NCBI GenBank assembly: GCA_018269055.1
Contig: JAFDVI010000019.1
Location: 186,001-250,000, forward strand
DNA length: 64,000 nt
Reading direction: 5' to 3'
DNA from: Acidobacteriota bacterium
GTDB lineage: Bacteria; Acidobacteriota; Blastocatellia; RBC074
Shown here: positions 27,148 to 35,536 of the stretch, one piece after another
Layout: each line of letters begins with the position of its first letter
How positions within the stretch are numbered: position 1 is the stretch's first letter
Notes under the pieces: model-generated
The model's database searches: none
What the model was told of the DNA's origin: nothing
The model's input: only the letters and a program-made list of their open reading frames with translations
Translations under genes and position numbers: made by a program

Positions 27148-28716
27148 ATGAAAAAAGGATGTTTTCTCTTGCTGGCGCTAATCGCGGCGCTAATTGCTTC
27201 CGGGCTGGCGCAGCCCAAAACGCGCAGCCTTACACTCGCCGCGCTGAAAGACAAAATCCGTGGCGGCTGGGCGGGACAGATGATTGGCGTGTCGTTTGGC
27301 GCGCCGACAGAGTTTCATTCCAACGGCAAGATCATCGAAGGCGAATTGAAATGGTCGCCCGAACGCATCAGCAATTCGATTGACCAGGACGATCTTTACG
27401 TCGAAATGACATTCACTAAAGTGCTGGATGACATTGGGTTGAATGCAACCTGCGAGCAATTTGGCGAAGCGTTCAAGGATTCCAAATACATGCTCTGGCA
27501 CGCCAACGCCGGAGCGCGGCGCAATCTGAATCGCGGCATCAAAGCTCCGTGGAGCGGGCACCCCAAATACAACTTTCACGCCAACGACATTGATTTCCAG
27601 ATCGAAGCCGACTTCATCGGAATGATGACTCCGGGATTGCCGCAAGAAGCAAACAAGTATGCCGACCGCGTCGGCCACGTGATGAATTATGGCGACGGGG
27701 TGTACGGCGGCATGTTCGTCAGCGGAATGTACGCGGCCGCGTTTTTTGAAACCGATCCGCGCAAAGTGGTCGAAGCCGGGTTGAAAAGCATTCCGGCAGA
27801 AAGCGGGTACGGCAAAGTCGTTGGCGATCTACTGGCTTGGCACAAACAGTACCCGGACGATTGGAAACGCGCCTGGCAATTGCTGAAAGACAAATGGGAC
27901 AAAGACGATCCTTGCCCCGAAGGCGTGATGAAGGATTTCAACATTGACGCTCGGCTGAACGGTGGCCACATCGTGTTGGGATTGTTGTGGGGCAATGGCG
28001 ATTTTGACAGAACTCTGGAAATTGCCACGCGCGCCGGACAGGATTCGGATTGCAATCCATCCAGCGCCGCTGGAATTTTGGGCGTGATGATGGGATACGA
28101 CAAAATCCCCGGCCGTTGGAAATCCGGCATCGCCGACATTGCTGACAAAAAGTTTCAATTCACGGATTACTCATTCAACACCATTGTGGATTCGACGATG
28201 CAGCGAACGTTCAACGTCGTTCGCAGCGTCGGCGGCAAAGTCACTGACGCTGAAATCACGATTCCGACGCAAGAACCGAAAGCGCCAAAGCTGGAACAAT
28301 GGACGCCGGGCATTCCTTACCGATTGGTCGAAGCACACGATTCCGCCTGGCAATGGAAAGGCAGTTGGAGCGACGAAACGCAGGCCAAGGATTACATGGC
28401 CAGAAATCAGCGCGGCGCAACAGGCAAAATCGCTGGTGGCGCTGGCGCGGAAGCTGTGCTGACGTTTGAAGGCCGCGCCATTTGTTTGCTCGGCCCAATG
28501 ACGCAGGAAGGCGGGCGCGCCGATGTGTGGTTAGACGGCAAAAAGCAGGAAACCATTGATGCGTATGTTGTCGAACGCACTTTCGATTTCGATTTGTGGC
28601 GGGCTTACGACCTGAAACCCGGCAAGCACACGCTGAGAATTGTTGCCCGTGATGATGCCGATTCGCGTTCCAAAGGCAAAAACGTCGTCATTCGCCGCGC
28701 GATTCTGTACCGATAA
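27148..28716 (+). CDS. Exported ADP-ribosylglycohydrolase-family protein
   Basis: A 522-residue protein with an N-terminal signal peptide (KKGCFLLLALIAALIASGLA). The ADP-ribosylglycohydrolase fold covers about residues 30-350: LKDKIRGGWAGQMIGVSFGA, the acidic metal pair in SIDQDDLYVEM, and the second metal site AGQDSDCNPSSAAGILG. A beta-rich C-terminal domain (about 385-520) resembles a carbohydrate-binding module. Family enzymes hydrolyse N- or O-glycosidic bonds of ADP-ribose; export and the binding module suggest an extracellular substrate instead (inference). It is one of three ribose/nucleoside-linked proteins in this cluster. Confidence 0.88.
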   Translation: MKKGCFLLLALIAALIASGLAQPKTRSLTLAALKDKIRGGWAGQMIGVSFGAPTEFHSNGKIIEGELKWSPERISNSIDQDDLYVEMTFTKVLDDIGLNATCEQFGEAFKDSKYMLWHANAGARRNLNRGIKAPWSGHPKYNFHANDIDFQIEADFIGMMTPGLPQEANKYADRVGHVMNYGDGVYGGMFVSGMYAAAFFETDPRKVVEAGLKSIPAESGYGKVVGDLLAWHKQYPDDWKRAWQLLKDKWDKDDPCPEGVMKDFNIDARLNGGHIVLGLLWGNGDFDRTLEIATRAGQDSDCNPSSAAGILGVMMGYDKIPGRWKSGIADIADKKFQFTDYSFNTIVDSTMQRTFNVVRSVGGKVTDAEITIPTQEPKAPKLEQWTPGIPYRLVEAHDSAWQWKGSWSDETQAKDYMARNQRGATGKIAGGAGAEAVLTFEGRAICLLGPMTQEGGRADVWLDGKKQETIDAYVVERTFDFDLWRAYDLKPGKHTLRIVARDDADSRSKGKNVVIRRAILYR

Positions 28717-28738
28717 TTTGGTCCAATCCGAAACCAAC

Positions 28739-29701
28739 ATGAAACGATTCCTCTTTTGCCTCGTTCTTATCCTTTTCAGCTTTGCGCCATTGAGCCAGGC
28801 CGAAAGTGTCGTACAAACCGCGCCCTCCAAAGTCATTCTGGACACCGACATTGGCGATGACATTGACGATGCGTGGGCGTTGGCATTCATTCTTTCGCAC
28901 AAAGAGTTTGACTTGCTGGGTGTGACAATCGCGCACGGAAACACGCCCGCGCGAGCGCCCATCGCCTGCAAAATGTTGCACATCACCGGACGCGATGCGG
29001 TTCCCGTTGCCGTCGGGCGAAAAACTTCCGATGGATACGCGCATCAATATACGTGGGCGGAAAACTTCACGGCCAAACGCCCGATCAAACAATCCGCCGC
29101 CGATTTCATTGTCGAGCAGGTCAAACGCTATCCCGGCCAAGTCACTTTGATCGCCGTTGGCCCGTTACAAAACGTGGCCGACGCGTTGCGCAAAGAGCCC
29201 AACCTGGGCAAATACGTCAAACGCGTCGTGCTGATGAGCGGCTGTATTTACGGAACCGCTTCCAACAAGGACAAACTTATTCGCGAATGGAATGTGTACC
29301 AATCCACGGCGGATTCTCAGCTTGTGTACGGCGCGGGATTGCCGCTGACGATTGTTCCGCTGGATTCCACCACGCATTTGCGGCTCAGCGATGAAGAGCG
29401 AAAACAGGTGCGCGATTACAAATCGCCGCTGACATACGCGTTGGAATGTTTGTACCGGCTGTGGCTGGATAATCCGACTTCGCGCATGACCCTGCACGAT
29501 CAACTGGCCGTGGCCGAAACCGCCAGCCCTTCAACTTTTTTTGGCCGCAAAGAAACCTTGCCGATTTTCGTGGACGCTGAAGGCTATACGCGCATTGATC
29601 ACGAACGTGGCAAACCTGTCGTTGTTTGTTTGGAACCCAAGCGGGATGCGTTTATGCAGTATTACATCGGCGAACTGATTCATCAGCGACTGGGGATGTA
29701 A
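28739..29701 (+). CDS. Exported nucleoside hydrolase (IunH-like)
   Basis: A 320-residue inosine-uridine-type nucleoside hydrolase. Start chosen at ATG 28739, giving a clean signal peptide (MKRFLFCLVLILFSFAPLSQ). The calcium-binding signature DTDIGDDIDDAWAL (about residues 38-51) is complete. Further family motifs are VTLIAVGPLQNVADAL and LVYGAGLPLTIVPLDST. It would cleave nucleosides to ribose and base in the periplasm. It lies 22 bases after the ADP-ribosylglycohydrolase gene and upstream of the RbsC-like permease, consistent with extracellular nucleoside or ADP-ribose salvage (inference). Confidence 0.92.
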   Translation: MKRFLFCLVLILFSFAPLSQAESVVQTAPSKVILDTDIGDDIDDAWALAFILSHKEFDLLGVTIAHGNTPARAPIACKMLHITGRDAVPVAVGRKTSDGYAHQYTWAENFTAKRPIKQSAADFIVEQVKRYPGQVTLIAVGPLQNVADALRKEPNLGKYVKRVVLMSGCIYGTASNKDKLIREWNVYQSTADSQLVYGAGLPLTIVPLDSTTHLRLSDEERKQVRDYKSPLTYALECLYRLWLDNPTSRMTLHDQLAVAETASPSTFFGRKETLPIFVDAEGYTRIDHERGKPVVVCLEPKRDAFMQYYIGELIHQRLGM

Positions 29702-29731
29702 CAAGATTTCCTCCGCAAAAAAGCGCGAAAC

Positions 29732-29759
29732 GCACAAAATGAAGTTGAAACTTTTGTGC
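29732..29759. terminator. Hairpin between nucleoside hydrolase and permease genes
   Basis: GCACAAAA (29732-29739) and TTTTGTGC (29752-29759) form a perfect 8-pair stem with a 12-base loop, within a longer run of related CACAAAA/TTTTGTG words. No clean T-run follows, so it may reduce rather than stop transcription. Confidence 0.45.
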
Positions 29760-29805
29760 CTCTTGTGTGTTTTGTGGTTTCTTTATTGAGTCCGTCTTTA
29801 CCCGC

Positions 29806-30771
29806 ATGGCTGTTTTAGCAACCACTGAATCGAAAGCTACTATCTGGCGCGGTGTGCTGCAATACGCGGGTTTGCTGGCAGCGTTGTTGGTGCTGGTCGT
29901 TGCCTTCAGTCTGAAAACCGAGCACTTTCTGTCGCTGACGACCCTGCGCACGATTTCCAACCAGATTCCTGATGCCGTACTGCTCGCTACGGGCATGACG
30001 TTGGTGATGATTGTAGGCGGCATTGATCTGTCGGTTGGCTCGGTGATGGCGTTCAGCGGAGCCGTGTTGGGCGTTTGCATTACCGAAGGGCATTGGCCGT
30101 TGCTGCCTTCGATATTGGTTTGTTTGCTTGCGGGAGCCGCGTGCGGTTTGACGAACGGGTTGATCATTGTGCGATGGAATTTGCCTTCGTTCATCGTCAC
30201 GCTGGGCATGCTGGAAATTGTGCGCGGCGCAACGTATTTGGTGACGCATTCACAGACGATCTACATCGGCGCTTCGGTTGAACGCATCAGCGCGGCTTTA
30301 CTCGGCGGCGTGTCGTTGCCGTTTGCCTGCGCGATTGTCGCTGTCATCGCCGGCCACGTTGCGCTGACCAAAATGGTTTGGGGGCGCTACGCCACGGCAA
30401 TCGGCGCAAACGAAATTGCTGTGCGGTATTCCGGCATCAATCCGCGTCCGATCAAAGTGTCTGTCTTTGTCTTGAGCGGCTTGCTGGCCGCTTGTGCCGC
30501 CGTGTTGCAATGCGCGCGTTTGTCATCCGCCGACCCCAACGCAGGCGCCGGAGCCGAATTGCAAGCCATCGCCGCCTGTGTCATTGGCGGCGCCAGCTTG
30601 CTTGGTGGGCGAGGCTCCGTCATCAACACTTTTTTTGGCGTCTTGCTGATTGCGGTCTTGGAAACGGGCTTGGCGCAAATTGGCGCGCAGGAACCGACTC
30701 GAAGGTTGATTACCGGCTGCGTAATTCTCGCGGCGGTGATTTTAGATGTCTACCGTTCACGACTGGCATAA
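29806..30771 (+). CDS. ABC sugar-transport permease (RbsC-like)
   Basis: A 321-residue inner-membrane permease with about nine hydrophobic helices. Start chosen at ATG 29806. Family signatures are GMTLVMIVGGIDLSVGSVMA and the EAA-like loop YATAIGANEIAVRYSGIN, then CVIGGASLLGGRGSVINTFF. It should form the channel for the binding protein encoded at 26193. An ATPase (RbsA) would be needed; none is encoded between or directly next to these genes, so it must be supplied from elsewhere. It may equally have become a stand-alone gene. Confidence 0.92.
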   Translation: MAVLATTESKATIWRGVLQYAGLLAALLVLVVAFSLKTEHFLSLTTLRTISNQIPDAVLLATGMTLVMIVGGIDLSVGSVMAFSGAVLGVCITEGHWPLLPSILVCLLAGAACGLTNGLIIVRWNLPSFIVTLGMLEIVRGATYLVTHSQTIYIGASVERISAALLGGVSLPFACAIVAVIAGHVALTKMVWGRYATAIGANEIAVRYSGINPRPIKVSVFVLSGLLAACAAVLQCARLSSADPNAGAGAELQAIAACVIGGASLLGGRGSVINTFFGVLLIAVLETGLAQIGAQEPTRRLITGCVILAAVILDVYRSRLA

Positions 30772-30826
30772 CTCACCACGCCTGCTCAGTTTCGCGGGCG
30801 CGGATTGGCATAGAAGGGAATCAAAT

Positions 30827-31012
30827 ATGGAACGTTCAAAACCGAATCTGGCTGTCTTGGCAATGCTCTTCATTATTGGGGTCAGCAGCCTGGTACACTT
30901 TTCCAACAATGTGAGGTTGGTTGACGTTGTCGGCCTATCCGGCGGCGGAGCCGCTTGCGGCGCTGCCCTGTTTGGCGTCATTTTTACGCTCATCGCAAAA
31001 AACAAAGCCTGA
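30827..31012 (+). CDS. Small two-helix membrane protein of unknown function
   Basis: A 61-residue protein. ATG 30827 follows AAGGGA (30814-30819). Two hydrophobic segments (LAVLAMLFIIGVSSLVHF, residues 9-26, and GGGAACGAALFGVIFTLIA, about 40-57) are joined by a short polar loop. Located 55 bases after the permease, it could belong to the same transcript. No family recognised. Confidence 0.6.
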   Translation: MERSKPNLAVLAMLFIIGVSSLVHFSNNVRLVDVVGLSGGGAACGAALFGVIFTLIAKNKA

Positions 31013-31035
31013 TTTTTGCTCCCGAATCTCACTTG

Positions 31036-31119
31036 CGCCATTTTTGCAGTGGTGATTTTGGTTATGTGTCTTGCGGCGGATTTTGCGGAGAGCCAATGAC
31101 GACTGCGACAAAAATGGCG
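31036..31119. repeat. Perfect 11-base inverted repeat in gap before esterase gene
   Basis: CGCCATTTTTG (31036-31046) and CAAAAATGGCG (31109-31119), 62 bases apart, inside a 225-base gap without a gene. Purpose unknown; it may be a remnant palindrome. Confidence 0.5.
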
Positions 31120-31237
31120 GGCGTTGACGGCTCCACTTTCAGCCACTTAGAATCCCGTTTCATTCAAGGCAGACAAGCACTTCAAGGCTGCCAGATCCAA
31201 TACACTTATCAGGAAGTTCCCAGGAGAATTCAGATAG

Positions 31238-31975
31238 ATGCGACGTGAGATCACGGGTTGGTATAGCGAACGGCTGTTTCAGCAAATGCCGCTGGTCGCT
31301 TATGGGCATTATGGGCCGCCGATTTTGATGCTGCCGACGGCGGCGGCGGATTTTTTGGAATACGAACGCTTTCAGTTGATTGATTCGGTCAAACCCTGGC
31401 TGGAAAATGGGAAGGCAAAGGCGTATTCGATCAATAGCGTCAACCGGCTGGCGCTGCTCAATAACAAGGCAAGCGCGCCGGAAAAGATTGAATGGTTGAA
31501 TCGGTATGACAGTTACATCGTCAACGAAGTGCTGCCGTTGATTCGCCAGGATTGTCGAGGCGATGTGAAACCGATTGTCGTCGGCATCAGTTTGGGCGCG
31601 TATCTGGCGGCCAACACGTTCTTTCGACATACGGATTTGTTTGGCGGGGTCATCGCCCTGAGCGGCAGTTACGATATTCGCAGTTATATGGACGGGTATT
31701 ACAACGACAGCGTCTACTACCATAACCCTGTGGATTATCTGTCGCGGTTGGATGACAACTTTCACTTGCCGACGCTACGGCACGGCGGACGGCAAATCAT
31801 CATTTTCACAGGCCAGGGAGCCTATGAAGCGCCGGATCGTTCGCGCGCTTTGTCGAACATCTTGAACAGCAAAGGCATTCCGCATTGGTTGGATGTCTGG
31901 GGACACGATGTAAACCACGATTGGCCTTGGTGGCGGAAAGCGATGCCGCATTACTTCGGCAAATTGTTTGGCTGA
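31238..31975 (+). CDS. Alpha/beta-hydrolase esterase (putative esterase family)
   Basis: A 245-residue cytoplasmic protein; no signal peptide. AGGAGA precedes ATG 31238. It fits the esterase-D/antigen-85-like family: nucleophile elbow GISLGAYLA (serine at about 116), LSGSYDIRSYMDGYYND, and histidine in WGHDVNHDWPWW. The early strand YGPPILMLPTAAADF forms the oxyanion side. Family members cleave acyl or carbohydrate esters; the substrate is not evident. It stands alone between two gaps. Confidence 0.85.
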   Translation: MRREITGWYSERLFQQMPLVAYGHYGPPILMLPTAAADFLEYERFQLIDSVKPWLENGKAKAYSINSVNRLALLNNKASAPEKIEWLNRYDSYIVNEVLPLIRQDCRGDVKPIVVGISLGAYLAANTFFRHTDLFGGVIALSGSYDIRSYMDGYYNDSVYYHNPVDYLSRLDDNFHLPTLRHGGRQIIIFTGQGAYEAPDRSRALSNILNSKGIPHWLDVWGHDVNHDWPWWRKAMPHYFGKLFG

Positions 31976-32080
31976 TTACAGTGCGCAACTGATGCGCTGC
32001 GCTAATATCCTGACAGTTGTTCAAACTGACTCATCAACTCACTCAACACCGATAAGTTTCGGAAAGGATGGAAGGCTGTT

Positions 32081-32860
32081 ATGAAAAAAATTCTTTTTGC
32101 TTTGACAGTAGCCTGCGCGCTGGTGATTTCGGCATCGGCGCACGGCCACGACGGTAAAAAACACGATAACAAACAAACGGGGGCGAAAGCCAAATCCGCC
32201 AAGGTCGAATTCCAGGGCAAAGGCGACGGCGTCGAAACCTGCCCCGTGAGCGGCGAACCGATCGGCAACAAAGACAACAAGGGAGTGTTTTTTGGCCGCA
32301 CGGTGTATTTCTGCTGCGCCGATTGTTTGGCCGAAGCGAAAAAGTCTCCGGCGATGTACATCAAGAAAACTCAGAAAGAGCAGTTGGCTGCCATCAAAGG
32401 CGCGAAGCCGGCGGAACATGGCGAGCACGGCGAACATCATGCTGATGCCAAACCTGCTGAGCACGGCGAGCATCACGCAATGATGCAGGATAAATCTTCC
32501 GACGGTGCCGTGAAATTTCTGGGCAAAGGTGACGGCATTGAAACCTGCCCCGTGACCGGCGAGCCTGTCAACAAAAGCAAAAAATACGAAGTGGATGGCA
32601 ACGAATTCTATGTTTGCTGTGATGATTGCGTGGAAACGATCAAAAAGAATCCGGCTGCGTATTTGAAGAATTACAAACCGGCGAAGGTTGCGTTCCTGGG
32701 CAAAGGTGACGGCATCGAAACCTGCCCAGTGACCGGCGAGCCTGTGAACAAGAACCTGAAGAGCGAAGTCAACGGCATCACGTTTTATGTTTGCTGTGAA
32801 GGTTGCATGGAAACCGTCAAAAAGAATCCGGCTGCCTATTTGAAACAAGCAGCCAAATAA
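32081..32860 (+). CDS. Exported triple YHS-domain metal-binding protein
   Basis: A 259-residue protein with a signal peptide (residues 1-20) and a histidine-rich region. Three YHS/TRASH-like domains follow each other: about 43-95, 145-195 and 203-254. Each has the pattern CPV(S/T)GEP, then about 20 residues to a CC-x2-C cluster: C54 with C78/C79/C82, C156 with C179/C180/C183, and C215 with C238/C239/C242. A linker at 113-132 is rich in GEHGEHH. Repeats 2 and 3 are nearly identical in both protein and DNA, indicating recent duplication. Such domains bind copper, zinc or similar soft metals (family knowledge); a periplasmic metal buffer is likely (inference). Confidence 0.85.
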   Translation: MKKILFALTVACALVISASAHGHDGKKHDNKQTGAKAKSAKVEFQGKGDGVETCPVSGEPIGNKDNKGVFFGRTVYFCCADCLAEAKKSPAMYIKKTQKEQLAAIKGAKPAEHGEHGEHHADAKPAEHGEHHAMMQDKSSDGAVKFLGKGDGIETCPVTGEPVNKSKKYEVDGNEFYVCCDDCVETIKKNPAAYLKNYKPAKVAFLGKGDGIETCPVTGEPVNKNLKSEVNGITFYVCCEGCMETVKKNPAAYLKQAAK

Positions 32861-32974
32861 GCTCAGCTCCAAGCTTGAGAGAAATGGCGAGGTTCGCACT
32901 GACCTCGCCATTTTTGTGACTGAGTTGGTGGAACAATTTTGAAAATTGTTCCACTTGATCCTCGGAAAATTGAT

Positions 32975-33742
32975 TTAGGGAAGCGGGACGATTTTGTCAG
33001 AAAGCGCATCAATGATTTTCGGAACGTTGTTGCTTTCGCGCAGCCGTATGCCGAACAAACCCAGATTGAATAGCTTTCCCGGCGGGTGATAGACCAACCT
33101 TCCCAGCAGGGAAGTGGCGCGGTCGTGATGTTCGATGGTGGCGGCTTGCTGTTCGGCGTCCAGCGCGTTCAACCGCAATGCGAAATTCCAGGCTTCCGTG
33201 CGCGAAACCTTCAAACTGAAATTGACAATGGCGTCATCCGCGCTCGGATCAATCTTGGCCAGAAACCCAATCCACGGCGACAAATCCCCGATTTCCTTTT
33301 CCACCGGCATTACCAGCGAAGCTAGAATCAGATTGATTGTCTCGAAATCCTGTTTGAGCGGCGGCAGTTGATCGCCCGGACACGTTGTCACTGCCGCGAT
33401 TCCCAAATCCAAATTGATGTGCGCATTGATGCCCAGCAGCAGATGTTGCAGGATCAACGGTCGCCAGTGCTGCGCCGCTTCAAACGCCACTTGCCAGGAT
33501 CGCGTAGGTTGTTTGCCCTGGCGGTACAAATCGTAAGCCGTCAAATAGCGGTTGGCGAACACAACATCCAACCGCTCCATGCATTCGCTATTTTGAAACC
33601 GTCCCTGGGCAATGCCATGTTTGACGCTGATGGTGACGGATCGGTACAGCGCGGCGAAATACCCCAGCCGGCTGCGCTTTTGGCGCGCTTCTTCGATGAT
33701 TTCCGTGAGGCGAACAATGACTTCATCAATCGTGTTGACCAT
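32975..33742 (-). CDS. DUF5995-type protein
   Basis: A 255-residue soluble, mostly helical protein. Start chosen at ATG 33742 (MVNTIDEVIVRLTEI); the longer frame on this strand runs into the divergent carboxyltransferase gene and is not credible. Features are FAALYRSVTISVKHGI, WRPLILQHLLLGINAHINLD and LGRLVYHPPGKLFNLGLFG, which I recall as DUF5995 family motifs. The helix LQHLLLGINAHINLDLG holds H/N/D residues that could bind a metal. No function is known. It is divergent from the carboxyltransferase gene. Confidence 0.8.
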   Translation of the reverse strand: MVNTIDEVIVRLTEIIEEARQKRSRLGYFAALYRSVTISVKHGIAQGRFQNSECMERLDVVFANRYLTAYDLYRQGKQPTRSWQVAFEAAQHWRPLILQHLLLGINAHINLDLGIAAVTTCPGDQLPPLKQDFETINLILASLVMPVEKEIGDLSPWIGFLAKIDPSADDAIVNFSLKVSRTEAWNFALRLNALDAEQQAATIEHHDRATSLLGRLVYHPPGKLFNLGLFGIRLRESNNVPKIIDALSDKIVPLP

Positions 33743-33769
33743 AAATTTTTGAGTGGAAAACGGTAGAGG

Positions 33770-35431
33770 TTGAGCCGCTTGATTCCAGACTACATCAGCA
33801 GGCTTGACAGTTTGCTGACCTCGGTTAAGTCTAGCCGTCCGCAGCAAATCAAGCAAAAATCTGGAGAACAAATTTTGAGCTGGCAACCTGAAGTTGACGA
33901 GATCAAACGCCGGGTCGAACTGGCAAAACAAATGGGCGGCGAAGCCAACGTTGCGCGCCAACACGCGAACGGCAGATTGACCGTGCGGGAACGCATTGAC
34001 CGTTTGCTGGACGCGGGTTCGTTTCATGAAGTCGGCGCATTGGCGGGCAAGGCGGCTTATGTGGATGGCGAGTTGGTGGAGTTTATGCCATCGAATTTTG
34101 TTTGCGGTCTGGGACGAATCAACAATCGTCGAGTGGTTGTCGGCGGCGACGATTTCACAGTGCGCGGTGGCGCTGCCGATGCCAGCATCGGGCACAAGAT
34201 GAGTTATTCGGAGCGCATGGCGCGCGAGCTTCGCTTGCCGTTGATTCGATTGGTTGATGGCACAGGTGGAGGCGGTAGCGTGAAAACGCTGGAAATGACA
34301 GGTCGAACGTACGTTCCGGCAAATCCGGCTTGGGATATTGTCGTCGCTTCGATGTCGGAAATCCCTGTGGTGGCAGCGGCGCTGGGGCCTTGCGCGGGGT
34401 TGGGAGCCGTGCGCGTTGTCAGTTCGCACTTTTCGGTGATGGTCAAAGGTGTCAGCCAATTGTTTGTCGCCGGGCCGCCGGTGGTCGTTCGCGGTGTCGG
34501 CGAAAATGTGACCAAAGAAGAACTGGGCGGTTCCAGCATTCATGCGCACGGCAGCGGCTGCGTGGATAACGAAGTCGAAACGGAAGATGAAGCCTTCGCC
34601 GAAATTCGCCGCTTTCTTTCGTATTTGCCGCAGAACGTTTGGCAGATTCCACTGCGAGTGGAAAACCGCGACGATCCGGCGCGCAGCGAAGAAGAGTTGC
34701 TTTCGATCATTCCACACGACCGGCGTTTGGCGTATGACGTGCGGCGAATTTTAAGTTTGGTGCTCGACCGCGATTCGTTTTTTGAAATCGGCAGGTTTTA
34801 CGGACGGCCCTTGGTCGCTGGCTTGGCGCGGTTGAACGGTTACGCTGTGGGCGTGATGGCGGGCGACCCGAAACAGGGCGGCGGCGCGCTGGACGCCGAC
34901 GGCAGCGAGAAAATGACGCGCTTTGCCGACCTGTGCAACACCTTTCATTTGCCGGTTGTGAACTTTGTAGATCAACCGGGTTTCCTGATTGGCACGCGCG
35001 CGGAGCGAATGGGCACAGCTCGGTATGGCGCACGAGCGATGGCGGCCGTCTATCAGGCGACGATTCCGTGGTGTTCGATCATTTTGCGCCGCGTGTTCGG
35101 CGTTGCTGGGGCTGCGCACGGTAATGCTCAAGCATTGAATTTGCGCTACGCCTGGCCGAGCGGCGATTGGGGATCGCTGCCAATCGAAGGCGGCGTGATG
35201 GCGGCCTACAAACGCGACATAGAGTCCGCGCCTGACCCTGAAGCCCGGCGACGAGAGATTGAAGAAAAGCTAAACGAATTGCGTTCACCGTTTCGAACCG
35301 CCGAAGCGTTTGGCATCGAAGAAATCATTGACCCGCGCGACACGCGGCGGTTGCTGTGCGATTGGGTGGAAATGGCCTATGACTTATTGCCAACGCAACT
35401 TGGCGTGAAACTACATGGCTTTCGTCCATGA
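33770..35431 (+). CDS. Acyl-CoA carboxylase carboxyltransferase (beta) subunit
   Basis: A 553-residue biotin-dependent carboxyltransferase of the propionyl/methylcrotonyl-CoA carboxylase or methylmalonyl-CoA decarboxylase type. Two crotonase-like halves: N-half with ARQHANGRLTVRERIDRLLD and GGDDFTVRGGAADASIGHK; C-half with VNFVDQPGFLIGTRAERMG and VFGVAGAAHG, the oxyanion-forming glycine motifs. It would transfer carboxyl from carboxybiotin to an acyl-CoA in the cytoplasm. No biotin carboxylase or biotin carrier lies nearby. TTG 33770 leaves only 27 bases to the divergent DUF5995 start; TTG 33875 or ATG 33932 are possible later starts. Confidence 0.9.
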   Translation: MSRLIPDYISRLDSLLTSVKSSRPQQIKQKSGEQILSWQPEVDEIKRRVELAKQMGGEANVARQHANGRLTVRERIDRLLDAGSFHEVGALAGKAAYVDGELVEFMPSNFVCGLGRINNRRVVVGGDDFTVRGGAADASIGHKMSYSERMARELRLPLIRLVDGTGGGGSVKTLEMTGRTYVPANPAWDIVVASMSEIPVVAAALGPCAGLGAVRVVSSHFSVMVKGVSQLFVAGPPVVVRGVGENVTKEELGGSSIHAHGSGCVDNEVETEDEAFAEIRRFLSYLPQNVWQIPLRVENRDDPARSEEELLSIIPHDRRLAYDVRRILSLVLDRDSFFEIGRFYGRPLVAGLARLNGYAVGVMAGDPKQGGGALDADGSEKMTRFADLCNTFHLPVVNFVDQPGFLIGTRAERMGTARYGARAMAAVYQATIPWCSIILRRVFGVAGAAHGNAQALNLRYAWPSGDWGSLPIEGGVMAAYKRDIESAPDPEARRREIEEKLNELRSPFRTAEAFGIEEIIDPRDTRRLLCDWVEMAYDLLPTQLGVKLHGFRP

Positions 35432-35434
35432 GGC

Positions 35435-35536
35435 TTGGGTACGCATTGCTTCCAGCGTGCGGTCTTTCTCAAAAGACACATTGAAAAGCAGTGCGCGCAT
35501 CGCCAAGCCTGCACGCTGGAAGCGTGCGCACCCAGG
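35435..35536. repeat. REP-like inverted repeat of CCAGCGTGC/GCACGCTGG words
   Basis: The left arm 35435-35460 (TTGGGTACGCA, then GCTTCCAGCGTGC) and right arm 35511-35536 (GCACGCTGGAAGC, then GTGCGCACCCAGG) are complementary over 26 positions with a few mismatches. A short inner stem GTCTTT/AAAGAC lies at 35462-35477. It fills the gap between two convergent gene ends and has the form of a mobile extragenic palindrome; it may also act as a bidirectional terminator. Confidence 0.6.

Noticed and set aside
32975-34717. A 580-residue open frame on the minus strand
   Set aside because: Only its last 255 residues (from ATG 33742) look like a real DUF5995-type protein; the rest lies over the carboxyltransferase gene on the other strand and reads as its shadow.
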